64,000 nt of DNA from Arion vulgaris (GCA_020796225.1 CM036762.1:49764407-49828406), one strand, 5' to 3'; shown: positions 1 to 12,016, counted from the stretch's first letter. The notes: generated by a model not told the origin, from the sequence alone. Translations and numbers: made by a program.

Positions 1-1870
1 CCGATTTCTGCGACGCATTTTATTTACTAGGGTAACTTCCCTAGGTCCCTACCTCAGTCGCCTCTTACACATATCTTGTAGGTTGCAGTGTTGATACTTG
101 TTGCTTCCCTTGCGAACCAGGACAACACACAGGCGGTTTAATGATTCTAATACGCCAACGTCACAACTAAGGAGTATGAATCTAGGTAGCTCAAATATTT
201 CTTTCTCAACTTCTCTGTAAAGCACAAACCTAGAGACCTTAATGATGTTAGATGGTAGATAGCATAAACAGTAGCAGTCTCACATCTTCTCTTCTTTTTC
301 TTCGCGTTCGTTCTTTGATGTGACCAATTTAATCATTCTTATTGTGATATATAATTGAACTGGGACAAGAACGCGTTAAACCCCTGTTGAAATTCGACCC
401 TTACTAGTGTATAGGCACTATACACGTGTAGGTCAGGGCTTTCGTTTTTCTGCTATGGGAAATGTTTTGAGTCTGTCTCGCTGACAGTCAGTCCCTCAAA
501 CTTCCACTCCTTCGTGTGTATAAGTTTTCGTTAATGATCCGTTTAAAGCTGTATATTTGGGCTTGGTCTACTCCAAAGAGCCCTTTGTACTCCAGCATTT
601 GCTGACTGGGTGCGGCGTTCCTTTTGCATGTTATGATAAACATTCTTTAATGATCTTCTAATTCCGTATATTTTGGCTTGGATCTACGTCAAAGAGCATT
701 TACTACTTTACAAATTTTCTGACTGGGTGTGGTCATTCCGGTTTAGGAACATTAACAGCCCTTCTAGGACAAGTTGTTGGAACGGTCACTTGGCTGCTTC
801 ATGTGTTCACGCCCTTTAACGATCATTTTTCGCCCTATATTTGTGCTTTATGATTTACGACTAAGAGTATGTCTACACTGTGCACCCTTTCTGACTGGGT
901 GAGGTCGTTCCGGATTGGGAACATTTCTCAGTCATTTGAGGCACATAAGTTTGTCACGCGCTCGATCAATTTTCGGCTGGTTAATTGGCCTTTCGTATGA
1001 TCTGAGCCTGGGATGGCGTCTTGCTCGTGTAACACATCGTAAAATGTGTCAGCCTTCGCTAATGTTCGGATTTGGACGACCTGTCAAACCATTACATTGT
1101 CGGCCTTACTTTTCTAGCCACTGTGAGTTTATTTCGGAGTAGGAACATTCTCAGCCTTTTCGAGACGCGTGTCGGCACCTCGCAATTTGCAGAATCTACT
1201 CTGTATTTTTCCTGGCCTCGGGAAACACTGGACTGAGGCTGCGCACAAATAATTCAGAGGGTTGTTTCATTAGACGCTATCAACGCAACTTAGATTTTAC
1301 GCTCGCCAATATCAACCACGCCCGTTTTTCCGGGGATGTTAGTTGTCAGTGCAACAGTACCGTGCCCGGTTGTTCCAGGGAACGCAGTTTCATTAGGCAC
1401 TAGGACGCAAGTTTAGGGTTTGCGCTCGGCCAACCTTACTCAATAAATGTATCTGCGCTTGGTCTCTGATATAGAGTTTACTGCAATCTTTCCATGTCTC
1501 GTCACGTCACTTTTCCGACGATTTTGCCGAGAGCTGCGGAATTTGGTGCGACCATTATTTCGAAGGGATATTATTCTCCTGGCAACGTACCTTGTCAATT
1601 CTTGCAATTCGTTTATTTTCAGCTTTTCCCATCGGCTGGGAGAGACGCGCAGTCGCAGTCACTCTGGGATTCTGCTAGTCTGTGTTGCGAGTCGATCTCG
1701 TATAGTGTAAATGCTCTTGCACCACTACCTATACCAGTCTAGCTCTCCCTCAATCCCTACCCGCTTAGCCAGACAAGATCCGTTGTATCTTTCAAGGGTC
1801 ACCACGTGGGCCAGCTCACTGACCCTGACGCACTTGTCCCTGCAGATGCGCCTGTGACCCCGTAGTCTCA
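1..1870. repeat. Old interspersed repeat, copy 1 (unclassified)
   Basis: No gene is visible here. The segment is a copy of a repeat that recurs elsewhere in the window. Its first ~140 bases match, in reverse complement, the sequence near 24,410-24,560. Its last part (about 1,500-1,865) matches 6,930-7,290, including the shared phrase CTAGCTCTCC, a run reading CCCTACCCGC and the phrase GCCAGACA. Inside, three diverged tandem blocks start near 526, 642 and 810, each ending in a TTCTGACTGGGTG-like phrase. Open frames here are short and unlike any family I know. It is probably the non-coding part of a transposable element, but the class cannot be assigned. Confidence 0.55.
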
Positions 1871-2149
1871 AATGAGAAATTAATAAAGATGAATTACTTG
1901 AAGTGTAGGTCGTGTTTATACCGCTGCGTTCAAAGTTCAGAGAAATTTCGAAATTGGATTTAACAGATGTGAATTTTCTCATTATAAAGAATTATTGTGA
2001 AATATACAATAGAATGTGTAATATTCGGAATGGTATAGGTTAGTAAATATCCTGAAACGTCATCAATTCAGTGAGTAATACCCCACTGTGACGGGTCCGG
2101 CAAGCCGGCAGTGCGTAATATTGCTAAATTAATTCTTTTATTCACGGAG
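1871..2149. other. Intergenic, nothing recognised
   Basis: AT-rich stretch between the unclassified repeat and the LINE remnant that begins near 2,150. I see no gene, RNA or clear repeat in it. Confidence 0.5.
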
Positions 2150-3915
2150 TGACAATGACAACAATCAGAACAGCAACAATAAATATATGTGGCCTGGTCG
2201 ACAAAACATCTGATCTAATAAATTTTTCATGGACAACAAAAACATACGTATTCTAGGTATTGCAGACACTAGAAAAAAGGAAACAACATGAAAGAAGTAT
2301 TTAATAAATACGTTCTAATATGGAGCGGGTAGACAAAATGCAAGAGCAAAATATGGCAACGGCTTTCTAATAAAACAACACAAAGCCAAACTCACAACTA
2401 ATGTCGACTATATATCAAAGCAATTAAAGCATGCAAAGAAATAGGAGTAAAATGGTTAAATAGAATATTCACAGCCGCTTGGACAGAAAGAAAAGTTTCA
2501 GATGACTGGCACAAATCAGTAATAGTCCCATTATGGAAAAATAAAGGCAATAAAAGAGAATGCGAATACATACAGAGGCATTTCACTATTAAGCCACACT
2601 GGTAAAATATACGCAAAAATATTAGAACAGCGCATAAGACACATCGCTGACCCACAAATAAGCCCCTCACAGATTGGATTTAGAAGAGGAGTGGGATGCA
2701 CAGACGCTCTATTCACTCTGAGACAACTGAGTGAAAAAGCAATAGAATATAACAAAGAGTTACACTTATTATTCATCGATCAAGAAAAGGCATTTGACAG
2801 AATAGATAGAAGTATTCTATGGGAAACACTAGAAAACTATGGGATCAAGGGACAACTGCTAGACAACATCAGAGCAATATATACAAATAGCCACAGTGTG
2901 GTAAGAACAACAGACGGAATGACAGACTCATTCGAAACAAAATCAGGAGTAAGACAGGGCTGTGTGCTCTCACCTCTTCTCTTCAACATATATATAGACA
3001 GAATAGTGAAAGAGGCACAGTGTGAAAAAGACCTTATTGACATAGACAATGATCACGACGACCAATTAAACAACCAAATCAACGAATTGCTTTTTGCGGA
3101 CGATCAAAGTTTAATCTATGAAGAGGAAGATCAGCTACAACATCACATAAATCTATTGCTAATACCATGTAGAAAGTACAACATGAAAATCAACAAACAA
3201 AAGACCGAGACCATGAAAATCAGCAGAACACCAAGCAAAGCAAACATACAAATAGATAACACCAGAGTAAAGCAAGTTTCTGAATTCAAATATTTAGGCA
3301 GCATTTTCACAGAGGACGGAAAAGTCGATAGAGAAATAGAGGCAATGTGTCAAAAAGCAAATGCAGTGACCTACCAGCTGACACCATTACTACAACACCC
3401 GAAGATCAAGATGGAAGTGAAAAGACAGATGATAAAAAGTATTTTCCTACCAACACCTTGTTACCAGTGCCAAACTTGGTCTCTTACAGCAACACATAAC
3501 AGAAAGCTCACCACGTGTGAAATGAAATGCTTGAGGAAGGCAGTGGAGTCACCAGGAAAGACAGACTACGAAATGAGGACATCAGAAGCAGAGTGGGCAT
3601 AACTTCATGCACTGAATACATCGAAAGACAACAAATGCAGTGGTTTGGACATTTAATGAGAATGAAAGACAACCAACCACAAATAACAGCATACAATAAA
3701 AAGAGATCGGGTACTAGAGCTAAGGGAAGACCAAGGAAAAGATAGATAAACAATATCAAGACCACACTACATAAACACGGGTACAACACAACAAGGGCGA
3801 CTCATCTAGCCCTAGAACGCAAATTAAAGCTCCCATCACTACGCTTAACGGCAAGAGTGGACAGCCAACGACATCATCTTCCACCTGGAAATAGACAATA
3901 GATAGATAGAATTAC
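2150..3915 (+). mobile_element. Non-LTR retrotransposon (LINE family A), internally deleted and dead
   Basis: The segment near 2,155-2,400 translates, with stops, to the start of an APE-type endonuclease (NICGLVDKTSDLINF, IADTRKK), matching the intact N-terminus of the second family A copy at 55.6 kb. It then jumps directly to the reverse transcriptase, so about 1 kb between the two domains is missing. The longest open part is 2691-3602: a palm block with FIDQEKAFDR, then SGVRQGCVLSPLLF, and the catalytic LLFADDQSL box. A second frame at 3,527-3,745 carries the C-terminal WFGHLMRMK and GRPRKR motifs, so a frameshift near 3,600 separates them. The copy ends in a short ATAG-rich tail near 3,905. 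Role: target-primed self-copying, now lost. Clade within APE-type LINEs is uncertain. Confidence 0.85.
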
Positions 3916-4129
3916 TTGCTGAATTACAAAAACTCTTGCTCAGGTAGAGTTAAAAAAAACCAGAAACATGTCCTCCACGCATAAACAGACAACAAAATGT
4001 CACTTTCTTAAATCTGATAGACAGAATGAAAGCGTGTCAACAGAAGCAGAAGAATAAAATCACAACAATGTCTGACAAATAATAAATTCTACGTGACGTT
4101 AAAGTAATTATTAAACAAGACAAGTTTAC

Positions 4130-4620
4130 ATTTTTGTACCGCCACTGTAAGCAGTCACCATGAACGAGGCATTGATCATCACAATCTTTCTCCTAACATT
4201 ATGATATCAGTACCAATCCTGGGCGGTGACATCAAACGATAGAAGATAACTAGTTACGACAGACATGAAGTGTCGACGCAAACATGCTGGGGGTATCAAG
4301 AGGAGACCGATTTAGAAATTAAGATAGGAAAACAGTGGGTACAGCTTCAGTACTAAACTTCATCAAGAAACACCACCAAATTAAATGGTTTAGCCACATA
4401 AGCAGATTATCAGCAGACAGTGAGCCTCCAAGTGCAATGCTACTTCGATACAGTGGATGCAAAGCAAAATACAGTCCACGCAAAAGGTGGATCTCAGAAA
4501 TCACTGAGATGGTGAAAAACAATATTTATTAAGCGCACACACAAAACGTTCAATACATCTCTTCTTATTCTGACGGTGTAAGGAAAAACAGGATAAGAGA
4601 ACAAAAGAAAGAAGAAACTG
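4130..4620 (+). mobile_element. LINE 3' fragment, related to the one at 33.6-34.3 kb
   Basis: Degenerate C-terminal reverse transcriptase tail. Readable pieces include FIKKHHQIKWFSHISRL and a KRWISEITEMVKN tail (4,335-4,532), which align with the tail at 33.9-34.3 kb. The 3' flank, rich in AAGAAAGAAG-type sequence, also matches that copy. The fragment is truncated at its 5' side and lacks the FADD palm. Confidence 0.7.
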
Positions 4621-4710
4621 TAAGTTGTTACCATTGACCATTTGTTACAGCCAAACAAAACAAAAACTGTATACCATTGACCATTTGTTACAGCCAAACA
4701 AAACAAAAAC
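4620..4710. repeat. Two-copy direct repeat (~54 bp)
   Basis: A block containing CCATTGACCATTTGTTACAG followed by an AAACAAAACAAAAACTGTAT run is present twice in direct orientation, immediately after the LINE fragment. Confidence 0.8.
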
Positions 4711-4974
4711 TGTATATCAAATTTTCATTATACATTTTATTGTCAACTTTTTTTTTTGTCGTCCACCCATAAAGTTTTAAGCTGATCTTCATGTGCTAAA
4801 CAATGATGTTCTTAAATACCTTAAATCTACTTTGCTTATGCTATGGAATGATCATATCTTATCTCCACGTCATAGGTCATCAAGTTGTAATAGATCTCTT
4901 TTCTCTCTTTCTCTCACTGGATCGTTCTTTTTCGGCCATATTTGTCATTCTTATTGCGATATATATATATCTTT

Positions 4975-6157
4975 ATAAAATACTGAAGCATATTGGCTGT
5001 CCCCCAAAGTTGCTCCAGTTGATTGTCCTCTTCCATGAGGGCATGAAAGCCAGCATACAGTTCGATGGCAGTACATCTGATAGTTTCGAGGTTAAGAGTG
5101 GAGTCAAGCAGGGTTGTGTCCTTGCCCCCACCCTCTTTGGCATCTTCTTTGCAGTCCTTTTGAACCACGCCTTAGGGGACACTGATGGTGATGTTTTCAT
5201 CTGCACTAGATCTGATAGTTCACTCTTTAACTTGGTTCGCTTAAGAGCCAAGACAAAAACGACGGAAATTCTTCTCAAGGACCTCCTTTTCGTTGACGAT
5301 GCTGCTTTAGTCGCCCACAGTGAGACTACACTGCAATGCCTAATCAATAATTTGTCAAAGGCATGCGACCTATTTTCTCTGACTATAACTGTCTCCAAAA
5401 CAGTTGTACTATGTCAGGAGGTAACACAACAAATATCACTTTACATGGTAACCATCTAACACCAGTTCCAAAATGTTGCTATCTCGGGTCCATGGTCACT
5501 GCCAGCCTTTCTCTTGACGAAGAAATCAACGCTCGTGTAGGGAGTGCGGCTACTACATTCGGCAAACTATCAAAGCGGGCGTGGGACAACACAAAACTGA
5601 CATTGCAGATGAAGATTCAAATGTATCGAGCCTGTGTAATTAGTTCTTTACTATATGGCTCAGAAACATGGACAGCCTACTCAAGACACGAGAGGAGACT
5701 TAACATCTTTCACCTTCGATGTCTCCGCAAGGTTATGAACATCAGGTGGTACGACAAGATCACCAACTCTGAAGTACTGCAACGTGCAAACCTGCCTTCC
5801 ATCATGGGCATGTTCAGCAGTAGATGACTAAGATGGTTGAGGCATGTGAGAAGAATGGAAACTTATCGCATACCAAAAGAAATGTTTTGAATGTTTGGAG
5901 GGAAGAGGCACCAGGGCAGACCACTGCTCAGAAATAAAGATGTCTGTAAAGCCTCAATGAAAAACTTTTCTATAGGTCCCAGCACATGGGAAGGACTAGC
6001 TGATGACAGAGTTGTGTGGAAAGCCAAATTACGAAAGGGCGCAGAGTCTTTTGAGAAGAGACTTATGTATGAGCTGAACGACAAGAGAGAAAAGCGAAAA
6101 CTCAGAAGTTGTCACAGTAAAACACTTGCCAATTGATTGTCTGTAAAGACGAAAAAG

Positions 6158-6197
<40 letters not shown>

Positions 6198-6200
6198 GCC
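4975..6200 (+). mobile_element. RTE-like LINE, 5'-truncated and frameshifted
   Basis: The reading frame 4,975-5,459 gives a reverse transcriptase palm: GCPPKLLQLIVLFHEGMKA, SGVKQGCVLAPTLF and LLFVDDAALVAH (catalytic DD kept, FADD changed to FVDD). A second frame, 5,363-5,827, continues with YLGSMVTASLSLDEEINARV and LLYGSETWTAYSRHERRL, so a frameshift lies near 5,400. A stop near 5,826 separates this from a last frame (5,891-6,136) ending in a RTE-type tail (VVWKAKLRKGAESFEKR). The endonuclease half is absent. The 3' end reads AAAGGCCATATATA and runs into an (AT)n tract at 6,163-6,196. It belongs to the same broad family as the element at 42.05-46.15 kb. Confidence 0.88.
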
Positions 6201-7290
6201 TTTGTCAAAAACGTAGTTTTACGTCACATCTTCAGTACCATTTGAAGCTCTAGTGCTTATCCTTCGGCGACGTATCCGATTTTAGCCAGCTTTTACTGGG
6301 TTCGCTCTCCGTTAGCCTTTGGCTGTCCCCAGCTGACCTGCAAGGCAGCAGGTTGCTAATTTCTTTTAGGGTAGCGACCCTTAGACAATCTACCATCCCG
6401 GGTTGTTGAGCGTCATCTGCCGAGGCTACCTGTCCTTTTTTTTGTACTACTGGGTTTTCCTACCGCCCGGTTTTGTGTACGATTTGCTCCGCTAGTCTTT
6501 GATTGTCCTCATCTAACTACAAGGCAGTAATAGTTCCTGCGAGGGAAACGCGCACTGGATTCAAGCCTCTGCTGGGCTTTCCAGTTTTTCTGCTCATTTA
6601 GGTGGTCCGCTCACCCCTACGCTTACTTTGGTGCCTGCCCACCGTGTCTATCAGTTCTCATCGTGCTCACATTCACCATGCCTCCAGGCTGTCCGTACAT
6701 GGAGCTCAACTCGGGCCCCCACCTCAGCGCTCTGAGTTTCGCCCTATGTGGGACAATGTGCAACTCATTTGGGGCCCCCACCTCAGAGCTCAGAGTTTAG
6801 CCACATGTGGTCCCACGTCTCTTTTCTGGATGCACCTCTCATCCTTTTACATTCTTTTGTTCAGTCTTTTCCGCTGGCCGGCCGGGAGACCGTAGTAACT
6901 GTGGTGCGACTTTTTCCTTGTTACACTTCGTGCTTTTTGAACTCTTGCCCGAGAACTGGCAATTTTAGTGCGCCCATTTACTCAGAGGGAACTAGCATTC
7001 GTTCGCAGACGACTTGTACATTACCGTTTCTTACGTTTCAACCACTAACTTTTCATCGGACCGGCCAGGAGATGCGTGTATTTTGTTCTATGTTTTGGAC
7101 TTGCGTTACTTTTTCGTGCTCGCACTACTACTACTACCTGTAGCTAGCTCTCCTTCGATCCCTACCCGCATAGCCAGACAGTAACCATTGTCTGTTACCA
7201 GGGTCACGACGTGGAGGTGGGGTAGGATCTTGATTAGTGCCAGCTCACAAATCCTGGCGCGATGTTGCCCCTCTGCGCCTTTGACCCTGT
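6200..7290. repeat. Old interspersed repeat, copy 2 (truncated)
   Basis: Second copy of the unclassified repeat at 1-1,870, in the same orientation. The best match is the right half: about 6,930-7,290 parallels 1,500-1,865, sharing TTTTAGTGCG-like and CTAGCTCTCC phrases. A 60-bp phrase around GGGGCCCCCACCTCAG is locally duplicated near 6,712 and 6,770. Two open frames (6,602-6,895 and 6,748-7,143) run through it but resemble no family and are not conserved in copy 1, so I do not call them genes. Confidence 0.5.
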
Positions 7291-7500
7291 AATAGATCTA
7301 AACCAGTTCAACTCATCTTTTCTTCTTTTTCTTGTACCCTTGCGGTGTCGAGGTCACACTATAAGGTGATCTCAAACGCCTCGTATATAGGGATGTCCAG
7401 TGATTCTGCTATTCCATCATACCAGTGCTTACACGACAGTCCTCTTCTCATATGTAGGTTTACTCTGTGTATCATTGACTGTTGTATTACACTATTTGAA
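7290..7500 (-). mobile_element. Possible LINE C-terminal remnant
   Basis: On the minus strand the sequence reads, with stops, a phrase like GIAESLDIPIYEAFEI followed by a lysine-rich end, which resembles the tail of a LINE reverse transcriptase ORF. The remnant is short and degenerate and the call is tentative. Confidence 0.3.
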
Positions 7501-7539
7501 TCTAATCGTGGTATATGACCGAACTAGTTGATATGCAGC

Positions 7540-7635
7540 ACCGGGATGACCGGGATGACCGGGATGACCGGATGACCGGGATGACCGGGATGACTGGATG
7601 ACGGATGACTGGGATGACCGGGATGACCGGGATGC
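7540..7635. repeat. 9-bp microsatellite (GGGATGACC)n
   Basis: About ten imperfect copies of a nine-base GGGATGACC unit, with a few single-base losses in the middle. Confidence 0.95.
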
Positions 7636-7648
7636 ATTCTTTTGTTTC

Positions 7649-8129
7649 ATTTACACCATAGATTCCCAAACTTTTTCGGCACACTGCCGACTTTGCAAGA
7701 CCCACAATTTGTAACGCCCTTCCACATTATTACAGTTTGCCAACGCCCGTTCCCTCATATATATATATATATGCTCTATTTTCTCTTTATATAGAAAATT
7801 GATGTAGATTTCTGTAATACATGGTGGATTTTCAAATGATTATAAGCATGAAATAGAAAATTGATGAAAAATGGATCGTCTAAGACGGACATAAGATGAA
7901 TTAAAATGCAGAATTCAAATTTTAAATGATTATTCAATCGCAAAATCCCGAAAATAATTTATTTTAAAATATGGATTATTAATTTCTTCTTTAAGGAGCC
8001 ACCGACCACTAATCCCCTGAACACCCCACCAAATTCTTCTGAACTCACTATTGCCCTCCCCATAGAACGCTTCAGCACCCACTGGGAGGGAGGGCGGTAC
8101 CACCCACTTTGGGAAACGCTGATTTACAC
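7649..8129. mobile_element. Non-autonomous hAT-type element with 8-bp TSD
   Basis: The 465-bp segment 7,657-8,121 is flanked by a perfect 8-bp direct repeat ATTTACAC (7,649-7,656 and 8,122-8,129). Its ends are imperfect inverted repeats: left CATAGATTCCCAAACTTTTT, right (reverse complement) CAGCGTTTCCCAAAGTGGG. An 8-bp target duplication and CAG-like ends around a TTCCCAAA core are typical of hAT transposons. No transposase frame is present, so it would have needed an autonomous partner. A local (AT)n lies at 7,758-7,773. Confidence 0.85.
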
Positions 8130-8690
8130 CCAAGACTGTATAATATTTTTTTAAATTTCACTCTTCTTGCTCCGTTGAGTATTCGCTTCAAGAATCTAAT
8201 TTTTGTCCTGATTCGTCTACCAGGCCTACAATAATTTACTATATTATATTGTTTGATCTGTTTATGCATCAGAAAAAAGTTGGGGTCGGCTAGTTTTTCT
8301 TAGGAGGAGCAAAAAGCAAAACATTTTATTGACGACAGCAAAGTAGTTTATTGACGACTCGCAGTACAGACAAGCAATCTCATTTCACAGAGGTATAGAC
8401 CAGGAAACTTTGCTTGCTATTTCAAAGTCAACCGGGGCTCTGGCTCGCCTGGGGGGACAAATGAGAGGATGGAAGTGTGATGAACTCTCCTAGATCAGGT
8501 TATTTCGGTCCTTAATCTTTGACTGACCTAGCGAATCGACATGGAACCTTCTACTCTCCAACAACTCACATGAAGTATAATCTGACTGGCGTAAACTATA
8601 TCCAGTCTTATGTCACACAGAAGCCTTTCTTTATCCAGAATCCTGCTTGTTGAGTGTGTTTTTAGATATAGCAGACAATTTACAAATAGT
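8130..8690. other. Intergenic, nothing recognised
   Basis: Unique-looking sequence between the hAT element and the 25-bp array. I see no gene, RNA or repeat in it. Confidence 0.5.
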
Positions 8691-10215
8691 CAACATCGGC
8701 AACACCACAAAGTTCAAACATCAGCAACACCACAATGTTCAAACATCAGCAACACCACAACGTTCAAACATCAGCAACACCACAAAGTTCAAACATCAGC
8801 AACACCACAATGTTCAAACATCAGCAACACCACAACGTTCAAACATGAGCAACACCACAACGTTCAAACATCAGCAACACCACAACGTTCAAACATCAGC
8901 AACACCACAACGTTCAAACATCAGCAACACCACAATGTTCAAACATCAGCAACACCACAACGTTCAAACATCAGCAACACCACAACGTTCAAACATGAGC
9001 AACACCACAACGTTCAAACATCAGCAACACCACAACGTTCAAACATCAGCAACACCACAACGTTCAAACATCAGCAACACCACAACGTTCAAACATCAGC
9101 AACACCACAATGTTCAAACATCAGCAACACCACAATGTTCAAACATCAGCAACACCACAACGTTCAAACATCAGCAACACCACAACGTTCAAACATCAGC
9201 AACACCACAACGTTCAAATATCAGCAACACCACAATGTTCAAACATCAGCAACACCACAATGTTCAAACATCAGCAACACCACAACGTTCAAACATGAGC
9301 AACACCACAAAGTTCAAACATCAGCAACACCACAACGTTCAACAAAAAACGTAATCAGCAACACCACAACGTTCAAACATCAGCAACACCACAATGTTCA
9401 AACATCAGCAACACCACAATGTTCAAACATAGCAACACCACAACGTTCAAACATCAGCAACACCACAACGTTCAAACATCAGCAACACCACAAAGTTCAA
9501 ACATCAGCAACACCACAATGTTCAAACATCAGCAACACCACAACGTTCAAACATCAGCAACACCACAATGTTCAAACATCAGCAACACCACAATGTTCAA
9601 ACATCAGCAACACCACAACGTTCAAACATCAGCAACACCACAACGTTCAAACATCAGCAACACCACAAAGTTCAAACATCAGCAACACCACAATGTTCAA
9701 ACATCAGCAACACCACAACGTTCAAACATCAGCAACACCACAATGTTCAAACATAGCAACACCACAACGTTCAAACATCAGCAACACCACAACGTTCAAA
9801 CATCAGCAACACCACAATGTTCAAACATCAGCAACACCACAATGTTCAAACATCAGCAACACCACAATGTTCAAACATCAGCAACACCACAATGTTCAAA
9901 CATGAGCAACACCACAAAGTTCAAACATCAGCAACACCACAATGTTCAAACATCAGCAACACCACAATGTTCAAACATCAGCAACACCACAATGTTCAAA
10001 CATGAGCAACACCACAACGTTCAAACATCAGCAACACCACAATGTTCAAACATCAGCAACACCACAAAGTTCAAACATCAGCAACACCACAACGTTCAAA
10101 CATCGGCAACACCACAACGTTCAAACATCAGCAACACCACAAGTAAATCACCCTAACATGAGCAACACCACAATGTTCAAACATCGGCAACACCACAATG
10201 TTCAAACATGAGCAA
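8691..10215. repeat. 25-bp minisatellite, ~61 copies
   Basis: Tandem array of a 25-bp unit whose core is AGCAACACCACAA followed by a two-base variable site (CG, TG or AG) and TTCAAACAT. A second variable base (C or G) follows CAT. A few units have one-base deletions (for example near 9,428 and 9,752), and an irregular junction sits near 9,343-9,357. Because 25 is not a multiple of three and no frame of the unit contains a stop, long open frames (up to 431 codons, 25-residue period rich in H, Q, N, T) run through it. I regard these as non-coding by-products. Confidence 0.97.
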
Positions 10216-10335
10216 ACGTATAATTTAAACATTGTCAAGACTAATCTTAACTTTTTTTTCCTCTTTGAGAATTGATCCTTTCGTTAGAAAAATACATGTG
10301 GAATACATGCATCCTTTTCTCCAGCATCTTGTGTA

Positions 10336-10503
10336 CCAGTGGCGGCTCGAGATCATTTTTGTTGGTGGGGCCAGACATACATTTTTCGGAACAATCATGG
10401 TTTTGGGTTGTTATGTTTTAATTTATAAAGTAATAAATACACGTTGCACATTATCTTTGGTGGGGCCCGGCCCCATTGGCCCTTAATGACGAACCGCCAC
10501 TGG
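10336..10503. mobile_element. 168-bp MITE with TA flanks
   Basis: The segment starts CCAGTGGCGGCTCG and ends CGAACCGCCACTGG, giving 13 of 14 matching terminal inverted bases. It is flanked on both sides by TA (10,334-10,335 and 10,504-10,505), consistent with a TA target duplication. The interior has GGTGGGGCC near both ends and no coding capacity. A two-base flank can occur by chance, so the superfamily is open. Confidence 0.75.
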
Positions 10504-11060
10504 TAGCCACCATGATTCGCTGGCGTAGAGTTGTATGTTGAACAAGCAGACATTTTACACAGTAATCTCGGTGTGTATGGTCAGCATGCTATTTTTCCAC
10601 ACTTTATGCGATAGCCTGGTTAAGGCTGATGAAACCATGCGACTATCCTGTGCAGTTTCGTACTATAGATGGGTCGTCGAAGTTGACAGAGCCTTTTTGA
10701 CCCCAATTTGTAATCACGGATTCTTATTCACGAAGGTTCTGCGTCGTGGATTTTTAGAATGGTTTTCTTACAACTGATTATAATACTGAAATTTTCACAG
10801 GTCATAACGAATCTGCTCAAACAGATCTAATGTTCGGTTTTTGTGCGTATGACCAATGCGGCTTCACATGCAAACAACAGATTCTAGATTATCTTTTTCC
10901 TTATCTTGCTTTCTGCATTCAATTTGGCCAGATTAAACAAATCTCCCGTTCAACCTTGTGTAGAAAGATACTTTCTGTAAGTGAAACAAATGTGGGATTT
11001 AGCACAACGTTAAAGAAAATACCGAACAGCTTTTAAGATAGTCAGTAATGAAATAAATAC
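10504..11060. other. Intergenic, 3' flank of receptor 1
   Basis: AT-rich sequence between the MITE and the end of the minus-strand receptor. Small open frames (10,535-10,777 and 10,830-11,036) have no recognisable domain. It may contain the receptor's 3' untranslated region. Confidence 0.4.
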
Positions 11061-11068
11061 CATTTTAA

Positions 11069-12016
11069 CTAGAAGTTAATTTTACACTTTGCACAAAATA
11101 ATTTTTTCACTGCTCGCTTGAAATCAGTGCTCATGAAAACGTTAATAAAGAAATTGACTCCGGAATGAAAAGTTGAAAAGCATGCAATGATATTGAATAG
11201 ATTTTCATTAATATAACTGTTGCTCCACATTATAATCAAACCGGAAACTGTCGAAGGAACTGTCATAACAACTAAGAAACCTGTCATCACTAGAAAAAAC
11301 CGGATGGTTTTTATCATATGTACCCAACTCTCCTTGTTCCTTCTTGTGTTGTCTGTTTGGTTTGAAGATCCACTGACTGATACAGCTACATTGAGAGAGG
11401 CAATTGATCGTTGATGTCTCAAAGACAAGGCTGCTATTTTGAAATACGCCGAGAAAATTACAATCAAAAACAGCAGAAACATCGAGCTGGTCAAATATAA
11501 ATAAGTATGAGATAATTCATTCTTTGTTAAACAATAATAGCCGTTGGATTCCACACTAACCAATATGATTATATAAACAATAACCAGAATCCATACAATA
11601 ACTAAACATTTGGTGACAAACTTTACGGTGACTTGTCTAGAATGAAAGTAAGGGTGAGCGATGTAAACATAACGCTCAATAGCAATCAATGTCATGTGAG
11701 TAAATGAACCGTTTAACATTCCTGTATTACATGTGTTCATTACAAATGAAATCTTATTTCGAATGAAATATTCAGATGAACTCAGCGCATTTAAGATAAT
11801 ACCGTTGATACTCGCATTGAATCCAATAACCAGATCTGACACAGCTAAAGATAGTACACAAATGTTTGCGATGTTGTGAAGTCCCGGTGTCCGTATTATT
11901 ATAAATATCATCAGAACATTCTCGAAAACTATAATCACTCCAACAATTAAAAACACGATAGTTATCCATGTGGATACATGGCAATATTCTTTCCCAACTG
12001 ACAAACTTGTGTTCAT
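11069..12016 (-). CDS. Class A GPCR, chemoreceptor-like (receptor 1, intact)
   Basis: A 315-residue single-exon seven-transmembrane receptor, expected to sit in the plasma membrane and signal through a heterotrimeric G protein; the ligand is unknown. The N-terminus MNTS carries a glycosylation sequon. Class A landmarks: N33 in TM1, LAVSD with D61 in TM2, C96 at the start of TM3 paired with C162 in ECL2, ERY at 114-116, W142 in TM4, P254 in TM6 and a short helix-8 region DFKRAVKKLF. Two motifs are atypical: TM6 has MTVP where most have CWxP, and TM7 has HSGVNFFIN (284-292) where most have NPxxY. TM3 differs from its paralogues (MLNGSFTH rather than MMLCSYLH). It is the only family member here on the minus strand. 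Start chosen because the MNxS start is shared by all six paralogues. Expanded families of this kind are candidate chemoreceptors in gastropods; that role is inference. Confidence 0.93.
   Translation of the reverse strand: MNTSLSVGKEYCHVSTWITIVFLIVGVIIVFENVLMIFIIIRTPGLHNIANICVLSLAVSDLVIGFNASINGIILNALSSSEYFIRNKISFVMNTCNTGMLNGSFTHMTLIAIERYVYIAHPYFHSRQVTVKFVTKCLVIVWILVIVYIIILVSVESNGYYCLTKNELSHTYLYLTSSMFLLFLIVIFSAYFKIAALSLRHQRSIASLNVAVSVSGSSNQTDNTRRNKESWVHMIKTIRFFLVMTGFLVVMTVPSTVSGLIIMWSNSYINENLFNIIACFSTFHSGVNFFINVFMSTDFKRAVKKLFCAKCKINF

Noticed and set aside
8610..10211. Long open frames (up to 431 codons) in the 25-bp array
   Set aside because: The unit has no stop in any frame, so open frames arise in all three frames at once; no plausible protein and no flanking gene structure.
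11220..11414. Plus-strand open frame opposite receptor 1
   Set aside because: Antisense shadow of a well-supported receptor gene; similar shadows occur opposite or out of frame in receptors 3 to 6.
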